This document shows, piece after piece, positions 23,516 through 33,110 of a stretch of DNA of 64,000 nt. Source of the DNA: Brevundimonas sp. Leaf363 (lineage in GTDB: Bacteria; Pseudomonadota; Alphaproteobacteria; Caulobacterales; Caulobacteraceae); NCBI RefSeq assembly GCF_001424025.1, contig NZ_LMPZ01000002.1, positions 62,001-126,000 on the forward strand. Direction: 5' to 3'. The notes below the pieces were generated by a model. That model did not search any database and was not told the origin of the DNA. It was given only the letters and a program-made list of their open reading frames with translations. Every line of letters begins with the position of its first letter. Within the stretch, counting starts at the first letter, position 1. The position numbers and the translations under genes were made by a program.

Positions 23516-24232
23516 ATGAAGTTAGAAAAAGTAACCGATCAGTCCGTTACGCCGACCACAGCCATGGGCGGGCGCTGGTATCATGACGCCTGCGGGGCCG
23601 CGCATGCGCTCGAGATCGTCGGCGAACGCTGGGCCTTGCTGGTCATGCGCGAGCTGTTTTGGGGTCCCAAGCGCTTCGGCGACCTGAAGGCGTCCCTGCA
23701 GGGCATCAGCGCCAACGTCCTGACGCAGCGCCTGGAAAGTCTGGAGGCGGCCGGCGTGGTTCAGCGCCGCCGCCTGCCGCCCCCTGCCTCGGTCCAGGTC
23801 TATGCGCTGACGCCCTGGGGGCAGGAGAGCGAGCCCATCTTCCAGGTGCTGGGCCGCTGGGCCGCCCGGTCGCCGGACCATGACCCCACCTTGCCGCTCA
23901 GCGTCTCGTCGCTGATGCTGTCGTTCCGCACCATGTTCGACGCCCGAAAGGCGGCCGGCCGAACGGCGGACGTCGGATTCCGCCTGGGCGCCGAGACCTT
24001 CCGCGTGAGGGTGGGCGGCGGCGCCCTCGAGGTCGCGCGCGGCGACATCGACGGCGCGGAGGCGACGATCATCGCCCCCGAAGCTCCCGCCATCGCCGCC
24101 GTCGCCTATGGAGGCCAGCCGCTCGCCGCCCTGCAGGCGGCCGGGGCTGTGACGGTCGAGGGCGACGCCGCCGTCGCCGGGCGCTTCCTCGGCTGGTTCA
24201 CCCTGCCGGACAAGGCGGAGAAGCCCGCCTAG
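23516..24232 (+). CDS. HxlR-type transcriptional regulator with SCP2-like domain
   Basis: 238-residue regulator. The winged-helix domain (about 22-115) has the family motif CGAAHALEIVGERWALLVMR then KASLQGISANVLTQRL, with Cys26 at the HxlR redox-type position. The C-terminal half (about 140-235) resembles a sterol-carrier SCP2-like fold (FRVRVGGGALEVARGDIDGA) and could sense a lipophilic ligand. It is divergent from the VOC/SRPBCC/VOC/DUF1428 cluster across 58 bases and likely controls it. Confidence 0.9.
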   Translation: MKLEKVTDQSVTPTTAMGGRWYHDACGAAHALEIVGERWALLVMRELFWGPKRFGDLKASLQGISANVLTQRLESLEAAGVVQRRRLPPPASVQVYALTPWGQESEPIFQVLGRWAARSPDHDPTLPLSVSSLMLSFRTMFDARKAAGRTADVGFRLGAETFRVRVGGGALEVARGDIDGAEATIIAPEAPAIAAVAYGGQPLAALQAAGAVTVEGDAAVAGRFLGWFTLPDKAEKPA

Positions 24233-24335
24233 TCCATCCCGATCAACGGATGCGACCGTCTCGACACTCGCCGCCGTCTGCCCCATGCTTCGCTGAAGGG
24301 CCTCCCGTGGGGGGGCGGTAGACGCCGGAGGACGC

Positions 24336-24653
24336 ATGAGCGACGCAGCGCCGGAGCGCTACCGCTCCTTCTCGGAATTCTACCCCTTCTACATCCACCA
24401 GCACTCCGACCGGACGTGCCGGCGCATCCACGTGGTCGGCTCCGCCCTGGTGCTGGCGGCTCTGGCGGCGGCCGTGGTCACGCTGAATCCGTGGTGGCTG
24501 CTCGCCATGCCGCTGGTCGGCTACGGCTTCGCCTGGGTCGGGCATTTCTTCTTCGAGAAGAACCGCCCCGCGACCTTCCAGTACCCGTTGTGGAGCCTGA
24601 TGGGCGACTGGCGGATGTTCTTCGAGACCGTCAGCGGCCAGCGCAAGTTCTAA
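24336..24653 (+). CDS. Mpo1/DUF962-like small membrane protein
   Basis: 105-residue protein related to the yeast Mpo1 (YGL010w) family. It has the conserved N-terminal YPFYIHQHSDRTCRRIHVVG, two hydrophobic segments (about 33-68) and a GYGFAWVGHFFFEKNRPATF motif. Yeast Mpo1 is an Fe(II) dioxygenase for 2-hydroxy fatty acid alpha-oxidation, using conserved His residues; His in IHQH, RIHVVG and GHFFFEKN fit. The bacterial role is inferred only. Confidence 0.85.
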   Translation: MSDAAPERYRSFSEFYPFYIHQHSDRTCRRIHVVGSALVLAALAAAVVTLNPWWLLAMPLVGYGFAWVGHFFFEKNRPATFQYPLWSLMGDWRMFFETVSGQRKF

Positions 24654-24754
24654 GCGGTACACCCTCCGCGTCGCGCCGTCTTTTCCCTCCGCCGAACGCT
24701 GCTATGCTGAAGCTTCAGCGCCGGGGAAATGGCGCGCGTTCGGGGGGACGTTTT

Positions 24755-25945
24755 ATGGTCGGTCGCGGCGATCAGTTCACGGAAACCACCAGCCAGTCGT
24801 GGTTCAGCCGCATAGGCGGGGCCTTCGCCGGCGTCGTGTTCGGTCTGGTGATGATCCTGGTCTGCGTCGTCGCCCTGGCATGGAATGAGAACCGCGCCAT
24901 CCGCACCCAGCATGCGCTGAAGGAAGGCGCGGGCCAGGTGGTGGCCGTTCCGACCGTCCCCCTGGATCCCGCCCGCGAAGCCGCCCTGGTCCACGTCTCC
25001 GGCCCCGTCACCGTCGGAGGCCGGATCACCGACGACCTGTTCGGCGTCACCGCCCCGGCCGTGCGCCTGATGCGCCGGGTCGAGATGTACCAGTGGAAGG
25101 AAGACTCCAAGTCCGAGACCCGCACCAAGCTGGGCGGCGGCGAGGAGACGGTCACCACCTACATCTACACCCGCGAATGGTCGGGCCAGGCGAACAAGTC
25201 CTCGGAGTTCAAGGAGCCGGTCGGTCACGAAAACCCGCCCTTCGACATCGAGAGCCAGACCTGGAACGCGCCGGACGCGCACTTGGGCGCCTTCGCACTG
25301 AACGACGACATCCTGAATCAACTGGACGACACGGCGCCGCTGCGGCTCGGCGACCAGGAAGAGGCCATCCGCGCCGCCATAGGCGACGGCCGCCCTGCGA
25401 CCGTCTCGGCGACCCTGATTTACCTGGGCGCCGCGCCTGCGACCCCCGCCATCGGCGATGTGCGCGTCAGCTACGCCGTGGTCGATCCGGGCGAGATCAG
25501 CGTTGTGGGCCGCCAGTCGGGCGACGACCTGATCCCCTACCGCACCCGCAACGGCGAGACGGTGCTGCTGGTCTCGGAAGGCTCGGTCCCGGCCGACGAG
25601 ATGTTCGCCGGCGCGCAGGACGGCAACCGCATCCTGACCTGGATCATCCGCGGCGCGGGCGTCGCCTTCCTGTGCGTCGGCTTCGGCCTGATCCTGGCGC
25701 CGTTGGGCGCGCTGGCCGACGTCCTTCCGTTCCTGGGCGCGGTCGTGCGGATGGGAACGGGGCTGGTCGGGACCTTCCTGGGCCTGACGCTGGGGCTGGT
25801 AATGATCGCCCTGGCCTGGCTGGCGGTGCGGCCGTTGATGTCGCTGGCCATCGTCGCCGGCGGCGGGATCGTGGCCGTCTTCCTGACCGGCTGGATGCGC
25901 AAGCGCGCGAGGAAGGCGGCGCCGGCTGCCGCGACGACGGCCTGA
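24755..25945 (+). CDS. TMEM43-family membrane protein
   Basis: 396-residue protein of the TMEM43/LUMA family (DUF1625), better known in animals. An N-terminal helix (about 22-46) is followed by a large soluble domain (about 50-290) with the family YQWKEDSKSETR and TYIYTREWSGQ motifs, and three hydrophobic segments near the C-terminus (about 292-380). A basic tail ends the protein. The ATG at 24755 follows GGGGGGA. The bacterial role is unknown. The animal protein is an inner-nuclear-membrane/ER scaffold. A weak terminator (26011-26027) follows. Confidence 0.88.
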   Translation: MVGRGDQFTETTSQSWFSRIGGAFAGVVFGLVMILVCVVALAWNENRAIRTQHALKEGAGQVVAVPTVPLDPAREAALVHVSGPVTVGGRITDDLFGVTAPAVRLMRRVEMYQWKEDSKSETRTKLGGGEETVTTYIYTREWSGQANKSSEFKEPVGHENPPFDIESQTWNAPDAHLGAFALNDDILNQLDDTAPLRLGDQEEAIRAAIGDGRPATVSATLIYLGAAPATPAIGDVRVSYAVVDPGEISVVGRQSGDDLIPYRTRNGETVLLVSEGSVPADEMFAGAQDGNRILTWIIRGAGVAFLCVGFGLILAPLGALADVLPFLGAVVRMGTGLVGTFLGLTLGLVMIALAWLAVRPLMSLAIVAGGGIVAVFLTGWMRKRARKAAPAAATTA

Positions 25946-26010
25946 TCCGATCCACGCCTGATCCCTGGATCACGTCCGAGGAAGACGGTTGGTGTGTTGT
26001 GTAGAGCTGG

Positions 26011-26027
26011 AGGCCCGAAGGCCTTTT
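26011..26027 (+). terminator. Weak intrinsic terminator after the TMEM43-like gene
   Basis: AGGCC (26011-26015), CGAA loop, GGCCT (26020-26024) and TTTT. Short stem, between two convergent genes. Confidence 0.45.
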
Positions 26028-26745
26028 AGCGAACGTCCGTGCGGCTCGCCGCAGACGCCGTTTCCCACTGCGGGGGGCAGCCGTTGAAGCGGCCGGCGTC
26101 GACGATGGTCAGGCGGCGCAGGTTCATGGCGCGCACCGGCCGCATCGAGGCCGAACCGTTGCCGGTGTAGAGATCAACCTTGGCGCCCTTGATCGCGCCG
26201 CCGGTGTCGGACGCGTACCAGTAGCCGTCATGGATCGAGCCGTCGGCCATCCGCATGCCGACCGTTTCGCGGATGAAGACGCGGGTCCGGCGCGGGATGA
26301 CGCGCGGGTCGGTGGCGATGGTGCGCATGGCGACCGGACGACAGCCGAGCGAATCGTTGCCCGTCGCTCCACCCCCGCCTGCGTGATACATGGTCCAGTT
26401 GACGCCCTGCCAGTCGGGATCGCGTGCCATCATCTCGGCTTGCGCATCGGTCAGCGAGGTCTCGTCGGTCTGGGAACTTTCCGCCGCCTGTCCGGTTGTT
26501 TGAGCACCAGCGTCCGCCGCAACGGCGGCCTCATAGCTGATGGGTCCCTCAAGGCCCGGGAACGCCATGGACAAAAGCATGGCGAGCGCAGCAGCGGCGT
26601 TCAGCATCAAATCGACTTGCGTGGCGCTGGCCCCGACGTCGTCCAGCCCTCGCCGTGTCGTTTCCTCCTGTGACGGAAAAGTGGCGAATGTGACGGGTGC
26701 GACACCCTGCCTCGCCTCATTCGGGAACCTTTGCGCCGCCGCCAA
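26026..26745 (-). CDS. 3D-domain protein (MltA C-terminal/RlpA-like barrel)
   Basis: 239-residue protein. One hydrophobic segment (about 47-65) and a low-complexity Ala/Thr/Gln stretch precede a C-terminal 3D domain (about 150-225) with its Asp motifs ATDPRVIPRRTRVFI, YWYASDTGGAIKGAKVDLYTG and TIVDAG. The three Asp of this double-psi barrel are the catalytic centre in lytic transglycosylase MltA; short proteins with only the 3D domain probably act on peptidoglycan. The N-terminal ~45 residues are uncertain, and an internal start is possible. Confidence 0.85.
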   Translation of the reverse strand: MAAAQRFPNEARQGVAPVTFATFPSQEETTRRGLDDVGASATQVDLMLNAAAALAMLLSMAFPGLEGPISYEAAVAADAGAQTTGQAAESSQTDETSLTDAQAEMMARDPDWQGVNWTMYHAGGGGATGNDSLGCRPVAMRTIATDPRVIPRRTRVFIRETVGMRMADGSIHDGYWYASDTGGAIKGAKVDLYTGNGSASMRPVRAMNLRRLTIVDAGRFNGCPPQWETASAASRTDVR

Positions 26746-26802
26746 AGCCTGTCACAGCCATGCGCAGTCACCCGTCAGGCCTTCTTTCAAGCGCGGTTCG
26801 TA

Positions 26803-27831
26803 ATGACTCTTCCTCGTTTCGCCGCCGTCGCGGCCATCCTCGGCCTCAGCATCCTGGCGACGCCGCGACCGGTCGACGCCTGGGGCAATACCGGCCACCG
26901 GATCATCGGCGTGGCGGGGATTCGCGGCCTGCCGGACAGTCTGCCGGCCTTCGTGCGCTCGGCCGCCGCGGCCGCCGACGTGGGCGAGTTCTCGCGTGAG
27001 CCCGACCGCTGGAAGGGCGCCGGCCAGCCGCATGACCGCGAGCGCGACACCGCCCACTTCGTCGATCTGGACGACGACGGCCATGTGCTGACCGCCGCAG
27101 GCCCGACCCTGGCCCAGCTGCCGCGACTGAAGTCGGAATATGACGCCATGCTGACCCGCGCGGGTCTCGACGTCGACGACGCCGGCTACCTGCCTTACGC
27201 CATCATGGACGCCCAGCTGCAGCTGAAGCAGGACTTCGCCTATTGGCGCGTGCTGGTCGCGGCCGAGGCGCGCGAGATGAATATGGAGCGCCGCGCCTGG
27301 TACCGCGCCGACCGCGAGCGGCGCGAGGCGCTGCTGCTGCGCGACATCGGCATGCTCAGCCACTACGTCGGCGACGGCTCACAGCCGCATCACGTCAGCG
27401 TCCACTACAACGGCTGGGGCGACTATCCGAACCCGGAACGCTTCACCAGCAGCCGCCAGACGCACGGCCAGTTCGAGGGCGCCGCCACGGCCCGCGCCAC
27501 CCGCCTGGACGCGATCGAGGCCGCCATGCCGGCGGCGAACTCGACTGCCGACTTGGCGCCGCGCGTCGCCGCCTATCTGAACGCCAGCCTGACCCAGGTG
27601 GTCCCCTTCTATCGCCTGGAAAAGGCGGGCGCGTTCCGCGGCGACGGCACGACCGAGGGCGCCGCCTTCATCAACGGCCGTCTGGCCGTGGCGGCGGCGG
27701 AGCTGCGCGACCTGATCGTCCTGGCCTGGCAGGCCGCGGGCCAGGGATCCATCGGCTGGCCGGCGGTCAAGGTCGCCGAGGTCGAGGCCGGCGCGGCCGA
27801 TCCGTGGCTGTCCCTGATCGGCGAGGACTGA
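26803..27831 (+). CDS. S1/P1 nuclease family protein
   Basis: 342-residue secreted zinc nuclease. The signal peptide ends near PVDAWGNTGH, which places the mature N-terminal Trp (zinc ligand in this family) directly after cleavage. Other ligands are visible in RERDTAHFVDLD, MLSHYVGDGSQPHHVSVHYN and NGWGDYPNP. These enzymes cleave single-stranded DNA and RNA and remove 3'-phosphates, probably scavenging phosphate or nucleosides. An inverted-repeat element follows. Confidence 0.93.
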   Translation: MTLPRFAAVAAILGLSILATPRPVDAWGNTGHRIIGVAGIRGLPDSLPAFVRSAAAAADVGEFSREPDRWKGAGQPHDRERDTAHFVDLDDDGHVLTAAGPTLAQLPRLKSEYDAMLTRAGLDVDDAGYLPYAIMDAQLQLKQDFAYWRVLVAAEAREMNMERRAWYRADRERREALLLRDIGMLSHYVGDGSQPHHVSVHYNGWGDYPNPERFTSSRQTHGQFEGAATARATRLDAIEAAMPAANSTADLAPRVAAYLNASLTQVVPFYRLEKAGAFRGDGTTEGAAFINGRLAVAAAELRDLIVLAWQAAGQGSIGWPAVKVAEVEAGAADPWLSLIGED

Positions 27832-27842
27832 CTCTCACCCCA

Positions 27843-27946
27843 CTCATCCCGGCGGAAGCCGGGATCCAGTGAGAACGACACGCGCTCCCTCGTCCAGAAG
27901 CCTGCCTGACGCCAAAGGACTGGATCCCGGCTTCCGCCGGGATGAG
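27843..27946. repeat. Inverted-repeat element, family F
   Basis: 104-bp element with perfect 28-bp inverted ends (27843-27870 and 27919-27946). Each arm again contains a small hairpin (CCCGGCGGAAGCCGGG). It fills the gap between the S1/P1 nuclease and trmJ. Its arm ends in GGATCCAGT. Confidence 0.85.
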
Positions 27947-27966
27947 CGGACGTTTATGCGGAAGCC

Positions 27967-28737
27967 ATGCTTCCCCCCGTCGTCATCCTCGACAAGCCGC
28001 AGCTGGCGGACAACATCGGCGCCGTGGCGCGCGTCATGGCCAACTTTGGCCTGGACCAGTTGCGGCTGGTGAACCCGCGCGACGGCTGGCCCCAGGATCG
28101 CGCCTGGGCCACTGCGTCGGGCGCCGACTGGGTTCTGGACGCCGTCACCGTCTATCCGACCGTGGCCGAGGCCATCGCCGATCTGAACACGGTCTTTTCG
28201 ACCACCGCCCGCCCGCGCGAGACGCGGATGCCGGTGCGCACCCCGCGCGAGGCGGCCCGCATCCTCTATGACGACCGCGCCTCGGGCTTGGGCGTCGGCC
28301 TGCTGTTCGGGGGCGAGCGGGCCGGGCTGGAGACCACCGACATCGCCCTGACCCACGGCATCGTCACCATCCCCATCGACCCCCGCCACCACTCGCTGAA
28401 CCTGGCCCAGGCCGTGGCCATCAACGCCTACGAATGGCGCACGCTCATTCTGGACGCCCCGCCGCCGAAGTTCCGCGAGCAGGACCCGCCCGCCGCCAAC
28501 GAACTGCTGGTCGGCATGTACGAGCATCTGGAGACAGAGCTCGACAACGGCGGCTTCTTCCACCCGCCCGAGAAGCGCCCGTCGATGAGCCAGAACCTGC
28601 GCGTCATGCTGGGCCGCGCCGCCTTCTCCGAGCAGGAGGTCGCCAGCTTCCGAGGCGTCATCCACGCCCTGGCCAAGGGCCGCGGCCGGGTGCTGGAGAA
28701 GCTGGCGGCGAAGAAGCGAGCTGAGACCGGCGAGTGA
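27967..28737 (+). CDS. tRNA/rRNA 2'-O-methyltransferase, TrmJ family
   Basis: 256-residue SPOUT methyltransferase. The knotted C-terminal fold has [11 protein letters not shown] (motif 2) and [20 protein letters not shown] (motif 3). The N-terminus has [20 protein letters not shown] (motif 1). TrmJ methylates the 2'-OH of residue 32 in several tRNAs using SAM. The C-terminal ~75 residues form the helical extension expected for TrmJ. The ynfA gene overlaps its stop by four bases. Confidence 0.9.
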   Translation: MLPPVVILDKPQLADNIGAVARVMANFGLDQLRLVNPRDGWPQDRAWATASGADWVLDAVTVYPTVAEAIADLNTVFSTTARPRETRMPVRTPREAARILYDDRASGLGVGLLFGGERAGLETTDIALTHGIVTIPIDPRHHSLNLAQAVAINAYEWRTLILDAPPPKFREQDPPAANELLVGMYEHLETELDNGGFFHPPEKRPSMSQNLRVMLGRAAFSEQEVASFRGVIHALAKGRGRVLEKLAAKKRAETGE

Positions 28738-29057
28738 AAGCACTGCTCGTCTACCCGCTGGCGGCCCTTGCGGAAATCGGCGGCTGTTTTGCCTTCTGGG
28801 CCTGGCTGAAGCTGGATCGCTCGCCGCTGTGGATCGCGCCGGGCGTGGTCAGCCTGATCGCCTTTGCATGGCTGCTGACCCTGATCCCGTCCGAGGCGGC
28901 GGGGCGGGCCTTCGCCGCCTATGGCGGAGTGTATATCGTGGCGTCGCTAGCCTGGATGGGGCTGGTCGAGAAGACGGCGCCCGACCGCTGGGACCTCATC
29001 GGCGGCGTGATCTGTCTGGCCGGCGCGGCGATCATCCTGTTCGGGCCTCGAGGGTAG
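28734..29057 (+). CDS. ynfA: YnfA/UPF0060 small membrane protein
   Basis: 107-residue four-helix membrane protein of the UPF0060 family, related in fold to small multidrug transporters. Signatures are [35 protein letters not shown] and the conserved [20 protein letters not shown] at the end. It starts with GTG that overlaps the trmJ TGA. Efflux activity has been proposed for the family; substrate unknown. Confidence 0.94.
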   Translation: MKALLVYPLAALAEIGGCFAFWAWLKLDRSPLWIAPGVVSLIAFAWLLTLIPSEAAGRAFAAYGGVYIVASLAWMGLVEKTAPDRWDLIGGVICLAGAAIILFGPRG

Positions 29058-29066
29058 GCCACCTTT

Positions 29067-29236
29067 TCCCTCTCCCAGAGGGAGAGGGCTTGAGCGCCTG
29101 AGAGCGCAGCGATCAGTCTTGCGCAAAAGGGTGAGGGGACCGCCCTATCCTGTGAGCCGCCCACCCCTCACCCTTTCGGCTTATCCAATCGCCTTCGGCT
29201 CCTGGAGCCTCAAGCCCTCTCCCTTTGGGAGAGGGA
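29067..29236. repeat. Intergenic inverted-repeat element, family A copy 2
   Basis: 170-bp element related to 7193-7386 and in the same orientation. The left 28-base arm (29067-29094) is identical to that copy, and the right arm (29209-29236) differs at one base. The interior is shorter but shares GATCAGTCTT and GGTGAGGGGACCGCCC. It lies between the convergent ynfA and the proline-rich TonB-like gene. Confidence 0.85.
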
Positions 29237-29247
29237 GCAACGGGCGC

Positions 29248-30060
29248 TTACACCCCCAGCAAATCCGACCACCGCCACGCCGCCCGTCCCAGCGCCAGTT
29301 TCGGCCCGCCGTCGCTCAGCGACACCACGGCCAGCCCGCGCATCGACTGCCTGCGACACGCCTCCGGGGCGAAGGCCACTTCCAGCGCGATGGCCTGACG
29401 CACGCCCGCCAGCCCCTTTCCGGCCTGGGCGCCGCTCTGCAGCCAGTCGCCGTTCCAGACCAGCATGGCGCGGCCGGACGCGTTCAGCGTGCGCTCGGCT
29501 TCGGCGACGGCGGTGCGGACGGTGGGGGTGGCGCGCAGGCGGTCCTGGACGCGGCGGACCATGTCGCAGGCGCCGACGCCCGAGCCGTTGCCCCCGCCCG
29601 CCCCCGTGCCCGACCCGCCGCCACCCCCGCCGTCTCCGGCCGTCAGCGCCCCGGCCAGCTGATCGGCGCCCAGCAGAGGCAGGGCGGAGGCCAGGGCGGC
29701 GACCGGCGCGGCGGCGACCGTCTCGACCTGGGGCGGGGGCGCGACGGCCAGGCGCGGACGAGCCGGCGCCGGCGTGGCCGGCTCAAGCGTTGGGGCGGCC
29801 GGTTCCGAGGCGGCATCGGCTGCCGGGGCGCCGCCCGGCTCGGGCGTGGCAACGGGCGGCGGGGGCGGCTCGACCGGTGGGGGCGTGAACAGCTCGACCA
29901 TCACCGGCTCGGCCGCAGGCAGGGATGGCGGCAGGGCGTGGCCGATGCCCAGCATTGCGAACAGGCCGAGGTGAAGACCCGCCACCACCACGGCCGCCAC
30001 GCCCCATTTACGCGCCCGCGCGGCGGGCGTCCTTTGTGTCTCGCGACGGATATCGCTCAT
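29248..30060 (-). CDS. Proline-rich TonB-like inner-membrane protein without TonB C-domain
   Basis: 270-residue protein. A basic N-terminus and one membrane helix (about 20-42) precede a Pro/Ala-rich periplasmic linker (about 45-110: PPPVEPPPPPVATPEPGGAP), a Gly-rich hinge (GGGGGGSGTGAGGGNGSG, about 140-157) and a C-terminal domain starting with CDMVRRVQDRLRAT. This is TonB-like in architecture, but the C-terminal part does not show the TonB YP signature. The ATG at 30060 (MSDIRRET) is preferred to one eight codons upstream. Function unknown; a periplasm-spanning energy or scaffold role is only suggested. Confidence 0.7.
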   Translation of the reverse strand: MSDIRRETQRTPAARARKWGVAAVVVAGLHLGLFAMLGIGHALPPSLPAAEPVMVELFTPPPVEPPPPPVATPEPGGAPAADAASEPAAPTLEPATPAPARPRLAVAPPPQVETVAAAPVAALASALPLLGADQLAGALTAGDGGGGGGSGTGAGGGNGSGVGACDMVRRVQDRLRATPTVRTAVAEAERTLNASGRAMLVWNGDWLQSGAQAGKGLAGVRQAIALEVAFAPEACRRQSMRGLAVVSLSDGGPKLALGRAAWRWSDLLGV

Positions 30061-30353
30061 GCCGACGTGAAAAAACATTCGCACGCGTCAGGAACGTGGC
30101 GCGGCCCGTGCTGCGCGAAAAGTCACCCATCGACCGACGATAGGCAAACGCTGCCGCTGACGCACGAAGTGCTCAATCGGCGCAACGTCTCGACTCAGGC
30201 GGCGGTTCCGCAGCCGCGCAATTTTCTGTCGCACAATATGGTCAAGCTGAACGATTCTCGCCCAAAGCGCGCCATTACTCCGCCGTCTCAGACGCAGTTT
30301 GTTCAGCTGCGCTTTTCCCGGGGCTGCGCGCCCGGCCAGATTGGAGACCTCCC

Positions 30354-30926
30354 TTGAACAGATCGACCCTGAAGACCGCGCTGGTAGGCGGCGCGCTGAT
30401 CGCCATGGGCTTCGCCGCCAGCGGCTGCGCCAGCCATCGTTTCGTGCGGGACCAGGTTGAGGTGGTGGACACGCGCGTCACCGGCGTCGAGGGCCATCTG
30501 GCCACCGTCGAGGGCACTGCGGGCCAGGCCCTGCAACGCGCCACCGCGGCCCAGAAGCTGGCCGAGGGCAAGTTCCTCTATGAGGTCGTGCTGTCGGACG
30601 ACTCGGTCAAGTTCCCGGTCGATGCCTCGCAACTGTCGCCCGAGGCCGAGCAGCGCCTGACCGAGTTCGCCCAGCGCCTCGCGAGCGAGAACCGCAACGT
30701 CTACCTGGAAATCCAGGGCTTCACCGACGCGTCCGGGCCGGAATCCTACAATGACCAGCTCGGCGAACAGCGCGCCGAGGCCGTGCGCCGTTTCCTGAAC
30801 CGCTCGGGCGTCGCCCTGAACCGGATGGCGACCATCTCCTACGGCGAGGAAGCCCCCGTGGCCTCGAACGACAACCCCGCCGGCCGCGCCCAGAACCGCC
30901 GCGTGGCGATCGTGGTCCTGGCGTAA
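30354..30926 (+). CDS. OmpA-family outer-membrane lipoprotein (Pal-like)
   Basis: 190-residue lipoprotein. Signal peptide with lipobox AASGC (Cys about 25), a short coiled segment (about 30-75) and a C-terminal OmpA domain (about 80-190). The peptidoglycan-binding signature EIQGFTDASGPESYNDQLGE then QRAEAVRRFLN has the conserved Asp (diaminopimelate contact) and Arg. It starts with TTG, supported by GGAGA six bases upstream; no ATG or GTG gives a signal peptide. It probably tethers the outer membrane to the wall. A 13-bp hairpin follows. Confidence 0.9.
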   Translation: MNRSTLKTALVGGALIAMGFAASGCASHRFVRDQVEVVDTRVTGVEGHLATVEGTAGQALQRATAAQKLAEGKFLYEVVLSDDSVKFPVDASQLSPEAEQRLTEFAQRLASENRNVYLEIQGFTDASGPESYNDQLGEQRAEAVRRFLNRSGVALNRMATISYGEEAPVASNDNPAGRAQNRRVAIVVLA

Positions 30927-30936
30927 GCAGATCCGC

Positions 30937-30966
30937 ACCCTCTCCCGCTGTCGAGCGGGAGAGGGT
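30937..30966. repeat. 13-bp perfect hairpin between convergent genes
   Basis: ACCCTCTCCCGCT (30937-30949) and AGCGGGAGAGGGT (30954-30966) with a 4-base loop. It lies 11 bases after the OmpA-type gene and 11 before the end of the convergent gloA. There is no T-run, so it may act as a 3'-end stabiliser or as a weak bidirectional terminator. It resembles the single arms of the longer repeat elements. Confidence 0.7.
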
Positions 30967-30976
30967 GCGCGTCGCG

Positions 30977-31417
30977 TTACCAGACGCCCGTGTTCGGCAT
31001 CGACGCCCACGGCTCGGCGGGCGCTAGCGGCTCGCCCTCCTGCAGCAGTTCGATGGAGATGCCGTCCGGCGAGCGGACGAAGGCCATCCAGCCGTCGCGC
31101 GGCGGCCGGTTTATGACGACGCCTCCGTCGGCCAATCGCTGGCAGGCGGCGTAGATGTCATCGACCTTATAGGCCAGGTGGCCGAAGTTGCGGCCGCCCG
31201 TGTAGACCTCCGGGTCCCAGTTCCAGGTCAGCTCCACCTCCGGCGACCGCTCGGCCGCCGAGCGCGCCGCATCCGCCGGCGCCGCCAGGAAGACCAGGGT
31301 GAACCGGCCCTTTTCATTGTCCTGCCGCCGCACCTCCTGAAGCCCCAGCAGGTCGCACCAGAACCGCAGCGACGCGTCCAGATCGGTCACGCGGACCATG
31401 GTGTGCAGATAGCGCAT
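30977..31417 (-). CDS. gloA: Lactoylglutathione lyase (glyoxalase I)
   Basis: 146-residue metalloenzyme that converts the methylglyoxal-glutathione adduct into S-lactoylglutathione. Metal ligands match E. coli GloA: His5 in RYLHTMVRV, Glu in PEVELTWNW, His in GHLAYKV and Glu in ISIELLQEG. The start at 31417 has GAGCCC upstream. It is divergent from the formaldehyde-detoxification genes across a repeat element, grouping glutathione-dependent aldehyde removal. Confidence 0.95.
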   Translation of the reverse strand: MRYLHTMVRVTDLDASLRFWCDLLGLQEVRRQDNEKGRFTLVFLAAPADAARSAAERSPEVELTWNWDPEVYTGGRNFGHLAYKVDDIYAACQRLADGGVVINRPPRDGWMAFVRSPDGISIELLQEGEPLAPAEPWASMPNTGVW

Positions 31418-31430
31418 TGAGGGCTCCTGA

Positions 31431-31585
31431 TCCTTCTCCCCTTGCGGGAGAAGGTGGCCGCGTAGCGGACGGATGAGGGGTTTCGCGAGCTTTGCCAAAT
31501 GAGGGTTGAAACCGGCCGGCGCCAGTGCGACCCCTCATCCGACTTCGCTTCGCTCAGCCACCTTCTCCCGCAAGAGGGAGAAGGA
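31431..31585. repeat. Inverted-repeat element, family B
   Basis: 155-bp element in the divergent gap between gloA and frmA. The ends (TCCTTCTCCC...GGGAGAAGGTGGC and its complement) match over about 28 bases with a one-base length difference. Each arm is a hairpin. The interior carries CCCCTCATCCGACTTCGCTT, a motif echoed in elements C and E. It sits inside a promoter region, so it may affect transcription of both genes. Confidence 0.85.
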
Positions 31586-31604
31586 CTAAGGAAAGACACG
31601 ACCG

Positions 31605-32711
<1,107 letters not shown>

Positions 32712-32723
32712 GGAAGCGAGAGC

Positions 32724-33110
32724 ATGTTCACCCACGTCGTCCTGGGCGCCAACGACATCGAGGCGTCGCGCAAATTCTATGACGCCGCCCTCGGCGCCCT
32801 GGGCATCGAGCCCGGAACGCCCGACCCAAAGGGGCGCATCTGGTGGCGCACGCCGCGTGGCAACTTCGCCATTACCACCCCGCTGGACGGCGAGGCCGCC
32901 TGCCACGCCAACGGCGGCACGATCGGCTTCTCGGCCCGCGAGCCCCAGATGGTCCAGGCCTTCCACGACGCCGGGGTCGCCGCCGGCGGCCGCTCCATCG
33001 AGGACCCGCCCGGCGAGCGCGCCGGCCCCTTCGGCGCGATGATCCTCGCCTATCTGCGGGACCCGGACGGCAACAAGATCTGCGCCCTGCACCGACCGAA
33101 GACCGCATGA
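32724..33110 (+). CDS. VOC family protein in the formaldehyde operon
   Basis: 128-residue VOC-fold protein (MFTHVVLGANDIEASRKFYD, then WWRTPRGNFAIT, and YLRDPDGNKICALHRP at the end). It lies between frmA and fghA, 12 bases after the first and overlapping the second by four bases, so it is part of the detoxification operon. Similar small VOC genes occur at this spot in related bacteria. It could assist glutathione-adduct formation, but no activity is established here. Confidence 0.9.
   Translation: MFTHVVLGANDIEASRKFYDAALGALGIEPGTPDPKGRIWWRTPRGNFAITTPLDGEAACHANGGTIGFSAREPQMVQAFHDAGVAAGGRSIEDPPGERAGPFGAMILAYLRDPDGNKICALHRPKTA

Noticed and set aside
29119-30357. 412-codon plus-strand frame
   Set aside because: Crosses a repeat element and the antisense of the Pro-rich TonB-like gene; no domain sense.
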